Origin: Lysobacteraceae bacterium
Lineage (GTDB): Bacteria; Pseudomonadota; Gammaproteobacteria; Xanthomonadales; Xanthomonadaceae
DNA length: 64,000 nt
Assembly (NCBI GenBank): GCA_016789405.1
Contig: JAEUPQ010000008.1
Span: 19,046-83,045, forward strand
Reading direction: 5' to 3'
The position numbers were made by a program, and so were the translations under genes. The notes beneath the pieces are model-generated. The model was not told the origin of the DNA. It did no database searches and worked only from the letters and a program-made list of their open reading frames with translations. Positions 20,520-30,060 of this stretch are shown one piece after another. Positions within the stretch are counted from its first letter, which is position 1. Every line of letters begins with the position of its first letter.

Positions 20520-23075
20520 TCAAGGCAGGTAGGGCAGGTATGGCTTCTCTTCGCGGATCGCGTAGGTCTTGCCGCCCAGGCCCACCGTGAAGTTGGCGGG
20601 GCCGGAGATCGGATACTGGTACACGATCGTCAGGGTCACGCTCTGGCCGGCGGCCAGGGTCTGCCACGCAGGCAGCTTCACCGCGATGCGGTGGAAGTCG
20701 CCCTTCAGGCCGCCGATGTTGTTGCCGCTATGACCCGTGGTGACCGTGCGCAGTCCGAAGCCGGACTGATCGGACAGGTTGGCCGGTGCTGCGGTCGGCA
20801 CGTCGAACTGGAACTCGGTGCCGCCGGGCAAGGCGCGGGTGGAACGGTTGGTGATGGTCAGCTTGGGCGAGATCGGGTAGTTGCTGTCGCCCAGGGCGTA
20901 ACCGGCCAGCGCGAAGCGCACGTCGATGGCCGCCGTCGGTGCGACGATCGTCGGCGCCTGTACCTGCACCGGCGTGGTCGTCGCACGGCTGAAGGTGTCG
21001 TGCAGCAGGCTGGTGAGCGTGGTGCCGATGAAGTACTCGCCCTGGCCATTGTTGCGCTGCGGGTGCCATGCATAGTCGCCGGCCAGTTCCCAGAACATCA
21101 CGCCACCGATGTCGTTGCGTTCGGCCCAGGCGGCCTTGCGCGCGATCGACACCTCGTCTTCCGTCGATAGGAACACCTTCTTCGTCGCGTTCCACAGCCA
21201 TGGGGCGACCAGCGTGGCGTCGTAATGACGCTGGTAGCTGCCGGTGACCTGGTTCGCGGGGAGCGCCGGGTCGAGGCCGTAGCTGGCCAGATAGCTGCCG
21301 CCATGCTGGCGCTCGAGGTTCTTCGCATGCCACATCGGGTTGGAGCCGGCACCCACTTCGCGGCCCTGTTCCTCGTCGTGCCACAGGTTGTCGATGCCCA
21401 CCGCGCCGTCGCCGCAGGCGGTCAGCCCGATCGGACAGCCGCCACTCTTCGGCGCCTTGCCCCACAGGCCATTGGTGCCGCCGGTGACGTTGCGCCAGCC
21501 GCGCGAGTAGTAGGGCACGCCGATGTTGATGCGCGAGCCGGGCAGCGCGCCGCGGTAGTAGTGCCAGGCCCAGTCGGTGTTGAGGTAGCCGATGCCGCCG
21601 AACTGCGCGCTCGAATAGACGTTCCAGCGGACCAGTTCCGCATCCTTGCCGTCATCGAACAATGCGGCGTTCGGTCCGACGAACTCGTTCCATGCGCCGT
21701 GCAGGTCGTAGGACATGACGTTGACGAAATCGAGGTAGCGCAGGCTGTCGAACGCCTCCATGCCGCGCAGGAGGTAGCCGGACGCCGGCACCGCAGCGGT
21801 CAGCTGGTAGTAGCGGCCGTCCTGCGCCGCAGCGCGATCGAGCTTCTCGCGAAGCGTCTTCATCAGCGCGTTGTAGCCCTTGTTCAGATGCGCGCGACGC
21901 GGGTTGGCGACGGCCCAGTCCAGCGGGTTGCCGGCGTCGAGCATCGATGTCGGGTATTCGTAGTCGATGTCGAGGCCATCGAAGCCGTACTTGCGCAGGA
22001 ACGCCACCGAGGAATCGGCGAAGGCATTGATGCCGGCCTGGTTGATGCTGCCGTCGGCGTTGATGGTCATGCTGTAGAAGCCGCCGCTGTTGACGCGGTT
22101 GCCGGCTGCATCGAAATAGCCGCCGGTTTCTGCCCAGCCACCGACCGAGATCAGCGTGCGCACGTTCGGATGCAGGCGCTTGTGCTTGGTCAGCAGGTTG
22201 AAGTGGCCCTTGTACGGCAGCGACGGGTCGAGTTCGGCGCCAGCGACGCCCGGCCAGCTCATGTCGGTGGCAGCGTTGCCGGGGACGTTTTCGCCGACCG
22301 AGATGCGATTGCTCGCGTCGACGTGCGCGAAGGCGTAGTTGATGTGGGTGAGCTTGCCCCAAGGGATGTCGCTGGCGAGATAGCCCGGCTGACCGTTCTT
22401 GCCGGTGCGCCAGCTTGTGAAGTATCCGATGATGCGGCGACGGCTCTGGTTCGCCAGCTTCTCCTTGCCGCCCGTCTGGTAGGTGTGGCAGTAAGGGATG
22501 TCGAGGTCGGGCGTGCGCGCAAGCCGTTCCGGCTGGCAGAGCAGATTGCCGGTGGGGGCAGGCACATTGACCAGCGTGTCGCCCGGGTTGGTGCCACCGC
22601 CACCGTCGCCGCTGCAATTCGCGACGAAAGCCCACGGGTCGCCGGCGGTCGGCAGGTTGCCCTGCGTCCACCACTTCGCCTGATAGGTCTTGGATTCGTG
22701 GGTCACGCGCTGGCCGCCGGAATAGGCGGCGGTCGCGCTCCATACCGGATCCGGGCAGCCGGCTGGGGGATTGGTGCCGCCACCGCCGGTGTCGCCACCG
22801 CAATTGGCGATGAACTTCCACGGGTCGCCTGCGGAGGGCACGTTGTTCTGCGTCCACCACTTGGCTTCGTACGTCTTGGATTCATGGGTGACGCGCTGGC
22901 CACCGCCGTAGGCGGTGGATGCGTTCCACACGGGGTCGGTGCACGCAGCCGCGACGGCGAAGCTGCGTGCGCCTGGCGCGAATTTGTTCGACACGGTGCC
23001 GTGCAACTGCCACGCGGCGGCGCTGGTGATCACCGCCACGACACCGATCTTCACGGACAGGGAGGATCGCAACAT
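20520..23075 (-). CDS. Secreted GH18 chitinase with two chitin-binding modules
   Basis: 851 residues. Signal-like N-terminus (VKIGVVAVITSAAAW), then two type-3 chitin-binding modules (CBM5/12) at about residues 45-92 and 107-154, each with VW, AYxGGQRVTHESKTY and AKWWTQ, joined by Gly/Thr/Asn linkers. The GH18 barrel follows with the catalytic DGLDIDYEYP (Glu about 373) and SVGG; the C-terminal ~150 residues resemble the chitinase C (ChiC) domain. ATG 23075 has an AAGGAAAG ribosome site. Hydrolyses chitin extracellularly. Promoter region 23076-23512 is shared with a divergent efflux gene. Confidence 0.95.
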   Translation of the reverse strand: MLRSSLSVKIGVVAVITSAAAWQLHGTVSNKFAPGARSFAVAAACTDPVWNASTAYGGGQRVTHESKTYEAKWWTQNNVPSAGDPWKFIANCGGDTGGGGTNPPAGCPDPVWSATAAYSGGQRVTHESKTYQAKWWTQGNLPTAGDPWAFVANCSGDGGGGTNPGDTLVNVPAPTGNLLCQPERLARTPDLDIPYCHTYQTGGKEKLANQSRRRIIGYFTSWRTGKNGQPGYLASDIPWGKLTHINYAFAHVDASNRISVGENVPGNAATDMSWPGVAGAELDPSLPYKGHFNLLTKHKRLHPNVRTLISVGGWAETGGYFDAAGNRVNSGGFYSMTINADGSINQAGINAFADSSVAFLRKYGFDGLDIDYEYPTSMLDAGNPLDWAVANPRRAHLNKGYNALMKTLREKLDRAAAQDGRYYQLTAAVPASGYLLRGMEAFDSLRYLDFVNVMSYDLHGAWNEFVGPNAALFDDGKDAELVRWNVYSSAQFGGIGYLNTDWAWHYYRGALPGSRINIGVPYYSRGWRNVTGGTNGLWGKAPKSGGCPIGLTACGDGAVGIDNLWHDEEQGREVGAGSNPMWHAKNLERQHGGSYLASYGLDPALPANQVTGSYQRHYDATLVAPWLWNATKKVFLSTEDEVSIARKAAWAERNDIGGVMFWELAGDYAWHPQRNNGQGEYFIGTTLTSLLHDTFSRATTTPVQVQAPTIVAPTAAIDVRFALAGYALGDSNYPISPKLTITNRSTRALPGGTEFQFDVPTAAPANLSDQSGFGLRTVTTGHSGNNIGGLKGDFHRIAVKLPAWQTLAAGQSVTLTIVYQYPISGPANFTVGLGGKTYAIREEKPYLPYLP
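22614..22943. repeat. Internal duplication of the chitin-binding module
   Basis: DNA encoding the two CBM5/12 modules (22614-22757 and 22800-22943) is highly similar at nucleotide level with an offset of 186 bases, indicating a recent or gene-converted duplication within the chitinase gene. Confidence 0.85.
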
Positions 23076-23512
23076 GGTCTTTCCTTGGTGGGGCCCGCGG
23101 GGGCGGGCTGTGGTGCGGGGGAGCTGGGTGTCCTCGGCATCCGCTGCGACGGCGGTCTGCGGCTGATTGGATGACAACGATAGCCATGCATGTTTCAAGT
23201 GCATCGGCGTGCATCCTGTTGAAACCGATGACAACGTTTTCCCCAGTCAATCATGTTTCGGGCTCCGTGGCGCGCATGCCGGTATTGCGGTGTGTCATGA
23301 CCGCGAAGCGGGCCGCTTCGTCGCGCGATCGTGTCCGGAGGGCGTCATCCCGGTGTCGACCGGATGTCCGTGCCAGGACCATGCGGGACGGTCCAGTGGA
23401 CCGGCCGGGACAGATTTCCGTTCGTCACTGGCCTGTGTTTGAATGCCCGGCCACCCCCGCTCATGTCCCCGGCTGCGTCATCGTGCGCATCGCCGGTCGA
23501 GGTCCCGTTCCG
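23076..23512. promoter_or_regulatory. 437-bp divergent intergenic region (chitinase / Bcr-type efflux)
   Basis: No gene is seen. It must hold promoters for both flanking genes. GTTTCAA (23192-23198) and TTGAAAC (23219-23225) enclose an inner TGCA/TGCA pair, an imperfect palindrome that could be an operator for the chitinase gene about 120 bp away. GATGACAACG occurs twice (23170-23179 and 23227-23236). No clear sigma-70 boxes are visible. Confidence 0.4.
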
Positions 23513-24763
23513 ATGCACGTCGAAGACGCCACCCGCAAGCCCGGTTCACGCCGCCTCTCGCTGATCCTCGGCGGCCTCGCGATGCTGGGGCCGTTCTCGA
23601 TCGACACGATGTTTCCTGCATTCCCGCAGATCGGCGAACAGTTCGGTGCCGACAAGGTGGCGATGCAGCAGACGATCAGCGTCTACCTGCTGGCGTACGC
23701 ATTGATGAGCCTGGTGCACGGCCCGCTGTCGGATGCGGTCGGGCGAAAGCGCGTCATCCTCGGTGGCCTGATGGTCTTCGCGCTGGCATCCGTGGGCTGT
23801 GCGATGGCCACAAGCCTGCCGATGCTTCTGTTCTTCCGTGCGCTGCAGGGCATGTCGGCCGGCGTCGGCCTGATCGTCGGACGTGCGGTGATCCGCGATG
23901 TCTTCCAGGGGCAGTTCGCGCAGAAGCTCATGAGCCAGGTGTCGATGATCTTCGGCATCGCGCCTGCGCTGGCGCCCATCCTGGGTGGCTGGATCCTCGG
24001 CTGGGAACGCTGGCCGGCGATCTTCTGCTTCCTGGTGATGTTCGCGCTGCTGATGATCGTCGCCACGTGGCTGGGCCTGCCCGAGACGCATCCGCCCGAA
24101 TCGCGCTTCCGGCCGTCGCCGAAGCAGTTGCTGCGCAACCATGCCTACATCTTCCTCAACCGCCGTTTCCAGCGCTTCGCCGCGGCCGGTGCATTCAACT
24201 TCGCCGCGCTGTTCCTGTACATCGCGTCCGCGCCGGCGTTCGTGCTCGACCACCTGAAGCTGCAGGAAGACCAGTTCGGCTGGTTCTTCGTGCCGACGAT
24301 CGCAGGCATGGTGTTCGGTGCGTTCCTGTCCGGGCGCGCCGCCGGGCGCATGAGCGGGACGCGACTGGCGGGGATCGGATTCGCGCTGTGCGGATTCGCC
24401 GCCGTGTCGAACATCGCCTACACCCTGTGGGTGCCCGAGCCCACGGTGCCGCTGGCCATCTTGCCGATGGCGATCAACGCGATGGGCATCTCGCTGGTGT
24501 TTCCGATCCTGACCCTCGCCATCCTGGACATGTATCCGCGCCAGCGCGGCGCGGCCTCATCGCTGCAGGCCTTCACCAGCCTGATCCTGCAAACGGCGGT
24601 GGCCGGCCTGTTTTCGCCGATGCTCAGCCACCATCCGCTGTGGCTGGCGCTGGGTGCTGCGGCGTGCACCCTGGTCGGCTTCGTGCTGTGGTGGTGGGAA
24701 GTGCGGCACACGCGCCTGCCGCCCGAATCCGAACCCGTCGCCGCAGGGCCGCCGGCGCTCTGA
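23513..24763 (+). CDS. Bcr/CflA-type MFS multidrug efflux transporter
   Basis: 416 residues, 12 predicted membrane helices. It has the Bcr/CflA signatures: FSIDTMFPAFPQI in TM1, QQTISVYLLAYALMSLVHGPLSDAVGRKRVILGGL (TM2 and the motif A loop GPLSDAVGRKR), RALQGMSAGVGLIVGRAVIRDVF, and GIAPALAPILGGWILG (antiporter motif C). Expected proton-driven export of drugs such as bicyclomycin or chloramphenicol, or of sulfonamides or cysteine; substrate unknown. ATG 23513 is chosen as the family start; a longer in-frame reading from 23171 is unlike the family. Confidence 0.92.
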   Translation: MHVEDATRKPGSRRLSLILGGLAMLGPFSIDTMFPAFPQIGEQFGADKVAMQQTISVYLLAYALMSLVHGPLSDAVGRKRVILGGLMVFALASVGCAMATSLPMLLFFRALQGMSAGVGLIVGRAVIRDVFQGQFAQKLMSQVSMIFGIAPALAPILGGWILGWERWPAIFCFLVMFALLMIVATWLGLPETHPPESRFRPSPKQLLRNHAYIFLNRRFQRFAAAGAFNFAALFLYIASAPAFVLDHLKLQEDQFGWFFVPTIAGMVFGAFLSGRAAGRMSGTRLAGIGFALCGFAAVSNIAYTLWVPEPTVPLAILPMAINAMGISLVFPILTLAILDMYPRQRGAASSLQAFTSLILQTAVAGLFSPMLSHHPLWLALGAAACTLVGFVLWWWEVRHTRLPPESEPVAAGPPAL

Positions 24764-24787
24764 GGCGTCGGCAGCCAGTCCGAACCG

Positions 24788-26320
24788 TCAGGGTTTGCGG
24801 GCGCCGATTCCACTCGTCGTGGGGCGCAGCGATTGCAACTGCGCGGCGGTCGAAGGCGTCTTGCTCGCAGGGCGTGGGCGAAGCAGCGGGCGCGAACCGT
24901 TGACGGCCTCTGGCTGCGGCTCCAGCCAGCTCTTGATCTGCGGGAAGTCGATATCGAAACGCGAGTACTCGTCGACGTTCAGCGCGTTCGCCATCGATCC
25001 GGTATTCGAGCACGAAGCATCGCCGTTCCACAGTCCGCCACGCAGGACATAGCCCTTGGTGCCGATGCTGAAGAGACCCGAGCCGCTGCTTCCGCCCTCG
25101 GTCGTACCGCTGAGCCAGCCGACCAGCGTCGTGTCGCTCGTGGTGCTGCGCGTCTGGCCGGTCGAGACCTTCTTCGAGTCGCCGCGCGGATGGTGGATCG
25201 CGGTGATCGCATCGCTGGCGTTCAGTGGCCTTGCATTCCAGCCGGCGAAATAGGCGCCCGCGGGTGCGGCATCGTTGAGCCGCAGCAGCATGCCGTCCGT
25301 GGTATGGCTGGAATACAGATAGGTCGCGCCGCCGGTGAGCACGGTGAGAGGCGTCTGCGTGAGGTTGGCGCAGCCTGTGGTTTCGTAATTCCAGTAGGTC
25401 TGGAGCGTGTTCGCCACGGACTGCATCTGGGATGTCACGGGCGGTCCGTTTTCCACGTTGGTGAAGCAGTGGTTCGCGCTGTGCAAGTAGGGGATCTGCG
25501 TCCCCGGCACGGTGTCGTTGAGCAGGGTGCCGGTGCAGATGAACGTGCCGCCGCCGGTGCGGGTGAAACGCATGTGCGCGACGGCATTCTTGACGCTGGC
25601 GAAGGCCGGGCCGAGTTCGTTGACGCGACAGATCACGTCGACGTTGCAACTGCCCGACTCGCCGATTTTCTCGATCAGTTTGAAGCTGTTGCGGCTGTCG
25701 GCGACGAGGTGCGAGACCATCGGCGCGTCCAGCGCGATCGAACCAGCCTTGACGCCGGCCGGCCGGAAGAGTTCGATGATCTGCAACTCGCCGTCCGTGC
25801 CGGGCGTCCAGTACAGGCCATCCGGGCCGAGCAGGCGCTTCGCGTCGACGCCGCGCACCATGGCCACGATGTCGTTCGGACGATCCGATCCCGCGAAACG
25901 CAATTCGACGCCATCGGGCAGCCGCGACACGTCGAGTCCGACGCGCAGGCCGAGGGCATCGGGCGACGCAATGCGCAGGCGCGCGACGGCATTTCCGCGG
26001 CTGTCGCCCAGCCACTGCAGCCGAGGCAGTCGAACGAGCGTGCTCTCGACGCCGGCGCGGCGACCGATGCCGACCTGCGGCGCCTTCATGCCGTTCGCGA
26101 CATTGCGTTTCTGCAATTGCAGCAGCCGTTCGGCTGGCATTGCGTCATAGGTCATGTCGCTGCTGCGCAGGTTGCGGTAGACGGCCCCGCGCCAGGCGAG
26201 CGGAGCCACGCGCTGCGATCGGCTGACTTCGCCGCTCGCGACGCCATCGGCGGCGGTGGCGACCTGGCCGGAAAGGCCGGCGAAAAGGGCGCAGGACAGA
26301 AGGCTGACGCGATGCAACAT
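24788..26320 (-). CDS. Secreted trypsin-like serine protease, lysyl endopeptidase type
   Basis: 510 residues: signal peptide (LLSCALFAGLSGQVATA), ~200-residue propeptide, mature chymotrypsin-fold domain starting near GSCNVDVIC (about 223). Catalytic His284 in HSANHCF, Asp342 in HTTDGMLLRL, Ser412 in EGGSSGSGLF. The Cys pattern and these motifs match Achromobacter/Lysobacter lysyl endopeptidases. The ATG at 26320 has GGAG eight bases upstream. A C-terminal ~40-residue Pro/Arg/Ser-rich tail is beyond the usual end. Convergent with the efflux gene. Fits a lytic or predatory lifestyle together with the chitinase. Confidence 0.88.
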   Translation of the reverse strand: MLHRVSLLSCALFAGLSGQVATAADGVASGEVSRSQRVAPLAWRGAVYRNLRSSDMTYDAMPAERLLQLQKRNVANGMKAPQVGIGRRAGVESTLVRLPRLQWLGDSRGNAVARLRIASPDALGLRVGLDVSRLPDGVELRFAGSDRPNDIVAMVRGVDAKRLLGPDGLYWTPGTDGELQIIELFRPAGVKAGSIALDAPMVSHLVADSRNSFKLIEKIGESGSCNVDVICRVNELGPAFASVKNAVAHMRFTRTGGGTFICTGTLLNDTVPGTQIPYLHSANHCFTNVENGPPVTSQMQSVANTLQTYWNYETTGCANLTQTPLTVLTGGATYLYSSHTTDGMLLRLNDAAPAGAYFAGWNARPLNASDAITAIHHPRGDSKKVSTGQTRSTTSDTTLVGWLSGTTEGGSSGSGLFSIGTKGYVLRGGLWNGDASCSNTGSMANALNVDEYSRFDIDFPQIKSWLEPQPEAVNGSRPLLRPRPASKTPSTAAQLQSLRPTTSGIGARKP

Positions 26321-26451
26321 GGACGGAACTCCAGGAAAAGCGGCCATCGCAATGAAGCGAATCGAACGCATCGGCGCGATTATCGCCGCGCGACGCCCGG
26401 GTCGCATCACCCTGATTCGATGAACGAGACGCGAGGCGCGGTCCGGCCGAT

Positions 26452-27756
26452 TCAGCGAGACCGCGAGGGCCGGGCCTGTCTGAGGGCCAGATGCAGCGGC
26501 AGGCCTGCAGCGACGAGCACGGCGCCCCAGGCGAGGGCTTCGTGGCCTGTGCCGACCAGGGCGTACAGGCTGTAGATCAGGGCAAGCGCTGCGACCAGTC
26601 GCCCGCGACGGCCCAGCTTCAGGCAGGCGGCGCTGCTGAACACGTAAGGCAGCAAGGTTGCGGCGGTAGAGAGCAGGATCGAGAAGGTGAAGACCTTGGC
26701 CAGCGACTCGGTGTAGTTCGCCACCACCAGCAGGCTGGCCAGTGCTGTGCTGACCAGCACACCCATGCGCGGCGTGCCTTGCGCATCGAGCCGGGAAAAC
26801 GCCTTGGGGAACAGGCCGTCGTTCGCCGCCGCCATCGGCAATTGCGCCGACAGGAGCACCCATCCGTTCAGCGCGCCGAAGCAGGAGATCGCGGCCACGA
26901 TCGCGATCCCGATGCCGGCCGCCGGGCCCCAGAGCGACTTGGCGGCGTCGGCCATCGGCGCGGTCGAGGCCGCGGCCACATCCGGCGGAACCAGCCCGAG
27001 CACGGCGGTGCAGGCAAGGATGGTGGCGATGCCGGCGAGCAGCGTGCCGATCAGCGTGGCGCGCGGAATGGTCCGCTCCGCATCCTGGATCGCGCCAGCG
27101 GGCACGGTCGCAGCTTCCAGGCCGAGGAAAGCCCACAAGGTCAGGGCGACGGTCATGTGCAGCGCGCCCAGCCAGGTCGCGGGCGCATCGGCTTCTTTCG
27201 CGGCGGCGATCGCACTCGTCTCGTCGGCCAGCAGGCTTGCGTCGAGCCACCAGATCGCGATGCCGCCGAAGACCAGCAGAGGCACCAGCTTGAGCATCGT
27301 CGCGACGATCTGCAGTCGTCCCGCTTCACGCACGCCAGCGAGGTTGATTGCGGCGCACGACCACAGTGTCACGAGCGCACAGGCGGCGCCTCGGAACGGC
27401 GTCGCCACCAGCGCAGGGAAGAGGCTGCCCATGCTTCCGGCGAACGCCACTGCGATCGCGGCGTTCGCGCACCAGATCGATATCCAGTAGCTCCAGGCGA
27501 TCATGAAGCCGACGGTGTCGCCGAAGGCCTCGCGCGCGTAGGCGTAAGGCCCACCCGCCTGCGCGCCGCGCGCGGCCAGTCGCGAAAACGTCAGTGCCAG
27601 AAGCATCGCGCCGCCGAGCGTCACGGCCCAGCCGTAGAGACTCACCTTGCCGTAGGGCGCGAGCGAGGCGGGCAGGAGGAACACGCCGCTGCCGATCATG
27701 TTGCCCGCGACCAGCGCGATCGCGGACCACAGGCCGAGCGGGCGTGCGCCGCTCAT
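26452..27756 (-). CDS. APC-family amino acid permease
   Basis: 434 residues, about 12 transmembrane helices; begins with GLWSAIALVAGNMIGSGVFLLPASLA, the TM1 GSGVF motif of the APC superfamily (AdiC/YjeH-like). SAQLPMAAANDGLFP near residue 310 is typical of the YjeH/AdiC branch. Substrate (a cationic or hydrophobic amino acid or amine) is not determined. Its start overlaps the stop of the Rieske oxygenase by ATGA, so the two are co-translated and may serve one pathway. Confidence 0.88.
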   Translation of the reverse strand: MSGARPLGLWSAIALVAGNMIGSGVFLLPASLAPYGKVSLYGWAVTLGGAMLLALTFSRLAARGAQAGGPYAYAREAFGDTVGFMIAWSYWISIWCANAAIAVAFAGSMGSLFPALVATPFRGAACALVTLWSCAAINLAGVREAGRLQIVATMLKLVPLLVFGGIAIWWLDASLLADETSAIAAAKEADAPATWLGALHMTVALTLWAFLGLEAATVPAGAIQDAERTIPRATLIGTLLAGIATILACTAVLGLVPPDVAAASTAPMADAAKSLWGPAAGIGIAIVAAISCFGALNGWVLLSAQLPMAAANDGLFPKAFSRLDAQGTPRMGVLVSTALASLLVVANYTESLAKVFTFSILLSTAATLLPYVFSSAACLKLGRRGRLVAALALIYSLYALVGTGHEALAWGAVLVAAGLPLHLALRQARPSRSR

Positions 27757-28859
27757 CCGACTGTGCGTCCATCCTGCAGCGCTTCACGATAGGTGCGACG
27801 CAGCAATTCGTGGAAATGATGCACGGCGTTCTCGCGCAGCGGATTCAGGCGTCCCGCGTGGTACGAGCCCGACGCCAGCCCACGCTGCACGTCGATGCAG
27901 ATGCCGATGTCTTCGTCCTGCACGACATCGCTGAACTTCAGGTCGGCGTCCCGGCGCGCACGACCGGCATCGGAATCGTCCATCGCGTAGTAGAAGTCGA
28001 ATTCGACGCGGCATTTGCCGACGCCGCGCGGAACGATGCGATTGGTCTGCAGCCGGCCGGGCAGGATGTTGAGCATCGTGTTCGGCCACATCCAGTAGTA
28101 GAGCGCGTCGCCGCTGCCGTACAGGCCATCGCCGCTTTCGAGCGGACTGAACTGGAAGGAATGCCACTCGGCGGTTTCGGTGATGTAGCTGCGGTAATCG
28201 AGCAACCGATTCAGTTCGGGATGCACGTGCGGGACGTGGTAACCCTCGAGGTAGTTGTCGACGTACACCTTCCAGTCGCAGTCGATGTCGTAGCCGATGC
28301 GGTGGTGGTGACCGAAGCGTTCGAGGCCGCGATCGGCCCCGAGGCGTGCGTCGATGCCGGCGACGAAGGCATCGAACGCCGGTGCCCTGGCGTCATCGAT
28401 TGCGGCGAAGACCATGCCCTGCCAGACCCGCACGGCAAGTTGCGGCAGTTTCACTTCGGACACGTCGAAGTCGGGCGTCGCGCCCATTTCCGTCGCCGTG
28501 CGCAGTTGGCCGTCGAGCGTGTAGGTCCAGCCGTGGTAGCGGCAGCGCAGCGATTTCGCGCCGAGCCCGTCGCATTGCGCCAAGGGGCCCGCGCGATGTC
28601 GGCAGACGTTGTGCATGACACGGATGATGTCGTCGGCGCCGCGCACCGCGATGACCGGCAGGCCGCCAAGATCGGCAACGACGTGATCCCCGGCGCCACG
28701 CAACTGGCAGACATGCGCAACCAGCTGCCAGCTGCGGTCGAAGATGCAGGCCCGGTCGATCGCCGTCATCCCCGGATCGGTGTAGTAGCGCGCCGGCAGC
28801 GCGGTGGCGTGGTCGAGCGCTTGCGGGACGAGTTCGGCGGCATGGTCGTGCAGGTTCAT
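27753..28859 (-). CDS. Rieske non-haem iron oxygenase, large (alpha) subunit
   Basis: 368 residues. Rieske [2Fe-2S] ligands in CRHRAG...CRYHGWTY (about residues 85-107) and the mononuclear iron facial triad region NYLEGYHVPHVHPEL (about 203-217). The organisation resembles the CntA/YeaW and GbcA/choline monooxygenase branch, which oxidise quaternary amines. Needs a reductase, none nearby. Coupled by ATGA to the amino-acid permease, so a permease-plus-oxygenase pair for an imported amine or amino acid derivative is a reasonable inference. ATG 28859 starts the family-like part. Confidence 0.88.
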   Translation of the reverse strand: MNLHDHAAELVPQALDHATALPARYYTDPGMTAIDRACIFDRSWQLVAHVCQLRGAGDHVVADLGGLPVIAVRGADDIIRVMHNVCRHRAGPLAQCDGLGAKSLRCRYHGWTYTLDGQLRTATEMGATPDFDVSEVKLPQLAVRVWQGMVFAAIDDARAPAFDAFVAGIDARLGADRGLERFGHHHRIGYDIDCDWKVYVDNYLEGYHVPHVHPELNRLLDYRSYITETAEWHSFQFSPLESGDGLYGSGDALYYWMWPNTMLNILPGRLQTNRIVPRGVGKCRVEFDFYYAMDDSDAGRARRDADLKFSDVVQDEDIGICIDVQRGLASGSYHAGRLNPLRENAVHHFHELLRRTYREALQDGRTVG

Positions 28860-28911
28860 CGACCGAGTATGGCGCAGCGTAGCGGGGCTGCGCCACATAC
28901 AGGACGGGGGC

Positions 28912-29298
28912 TCAGGTGTCGCCGGGAGGCATGTCGCCCGGGTCGCCCCAGGTGTCCTGGCCGCGCAATCTGCCCAGGGCTGAGGCGATCAGGATGCAGA
29001 TGGCATCGGGATCAAGCTCGTTCCGTCCTGCGAGGCCAAACATCGCTGCCAATGCCTGCCAGACCAGGGCGTCCCGAAGCACTTCCGCGTCGAATGGAGG
29101 GATGGACGCGCCGCAAATTCGCTCGGCGATGCGCTGCAGGTATGCCGCCACGAGCTCGAGGCCATTGTCGTCCAGGCCGAGATCGGCCGTCAGCGAGAGG
29201 CCGGGACGCAGGTCGCGGGATGCCGTGCCTGACGCGCCTGCGATGATCATCAGTGCGTCCTGCGTTGCAGTCGCGAGGCGGTGTTTGTCGCTCTCCAT
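28912..29298 (-). CDS. Hypothetical protein, possibly degenerate carrier-protein fold (module A)
   Basis: 128 residues, mostly helical. The segment LRPGLSLTADLGLDDNGLELVAAYLQRIAERI resembles the acyl-carrier consensus around DLGLDSLxxVEL, but the phosphopantetheine Ser is replaced by Asp/Asn, so it could not be 4'-phosphopantetheinylated. The C-terminus is Gly/Asp/Pro-rich. AGGAGA lies 13 bases before ATG 29298. Lies 90 bp after the XRE regulator of module A in the same direction, likely co-transcribed. The carrier resemblance is weak and may be coincidental. Confidence 0.6.
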   Translation of the reverse strand: MESDKHRLATATQDALMIIAGASGTASRDLRPGLSLTADLGLDDNGLELVAAYLQRIAERICGASIPPFDAEVLRDALVWQALAAMFGLAGRNELDPDAICILIASALGRLRGQDTWGDPGDMPPGDT

Positions 29299-29387
29299 GT
29301 GGTGCTGTCTCCTGTCGAGTCGAGGCCCGGGCATGTCGATGCCGGGCAGGCGTCCCGCGCCGCCCGCGCGGCGCGGGTCACGTGCCT

Positions 29388-29759
29388 TCATGCCGACAGG
29401 CGCAGAAGCTGCTCCACCGGCACCCCGAAGCAGCGCGACAGTTCGCGTGCGATCCGGAAGCGCACCGGATGCCCGCACTCGGCACGCTTGATCGTCGCGA
29501 TCGACACCCGGATGTCCCGGTGCCAGCAGTCGTTGGCCAGGTCCTGCTGGCTCATGTAGCGGGACAGGCGCAGGCGACGGAGCGTCGGGCCGTCGAGCTG
29601 GATCCAGCCCTTGAGCATGGTGTCCTGCGGAGGGTCGACGATGGGGTGGGCGTCGGATGGCGGGCGGGAGGGCAGTGCAGTGGGGGCTGCATGTTCGGAT
29701 TCGATGAGCGGGATCGGGGAAGTGGTGAAGGGGAAAGGTTGGGTGAGGCAGTCGTTCAT
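29388..29759 (-). CDS. XRE-type HTH regulator (module A)
   Basis: 123 residues: variable Pro-rich N-terminal ~65 residues, then a helix-turn-helix domain (TLRRLRLSRYMSQQDLANDC, then IRVSIATIKRAECG and ARELSRCFGV). The HTH is nearly the same as in the paralogue at 35941-36330, while the N-termini are unrelated. Upstream DNA carries the conserved 18-bp element also found before that paralogue. Inferred to bind it and regulate its own module. ATG 29759 is used; a longer in-frame start at 29837 lies in the leader. Confidence 0.85.
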   Translation of the reverse strand: MNDCLTQPFPFTTSPIPLIESEHAAPTALPSRPPSDAHPIVDPPQDTMLKGWIQLDGPTLRRLRLSRYMSQQDLANDCWHRDIRVSIATIKRAECGHPVRFRIARELSRCFGVPVEQLLRLSA

Positions 29760-29856
29760 GGCAGTCTCCTGACAAGGGCGTCTGATGCCCCGTCGCCGAT
29801 CCGTGCAGGATGGCGACGGGGTGTCTGGAGGCTGCATGTGGAAGTAGTGAACGTCT

Positions 29857-29885
29857 CTTCCGGAAATCTTCCGGAGTTTATGTTT
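29857..29885 (-). promoter_or_regulatory. Conserved element upstream of XRE gene A (in 300-bp gap 29760-30060)
   Basis: CTTCCGGAAATCTTCCGG (29857-29874, plus-strand reading) then GTTTATGTTT (29876-29885). The first matches CTTTCGGAAACCTTACGG before the paralogous XRE gene at 15 of 18 positions and the second is identical there. The rest of the gap is AT-rich and gene-free. Likely operator/promoter of the XRE gene about 100 bp downstream. Confidence 0.6.
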
Positions 29886-30060
29886 TTGATTTTAAATGGA
29901 TTGTAGTAGTGGTGTGCATGGGTGTTGTCGACAATTCATGAGAGGCTTGCAGCCTGCTTTTTGCGACCATGCTGTAGGGGGGGCGATATGCATCCCTCGC
30001 TATCGGAGAGGGGATAGGTGGACTCCAGTCACATGCTGATGAGTCGATGCACGGGGCTGA

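Noticed and set aside
21225..23174. 649-codon open frame opposite the chitinase
   Set aside because: Complement of a GC-rich gene, low complexity, no domain.
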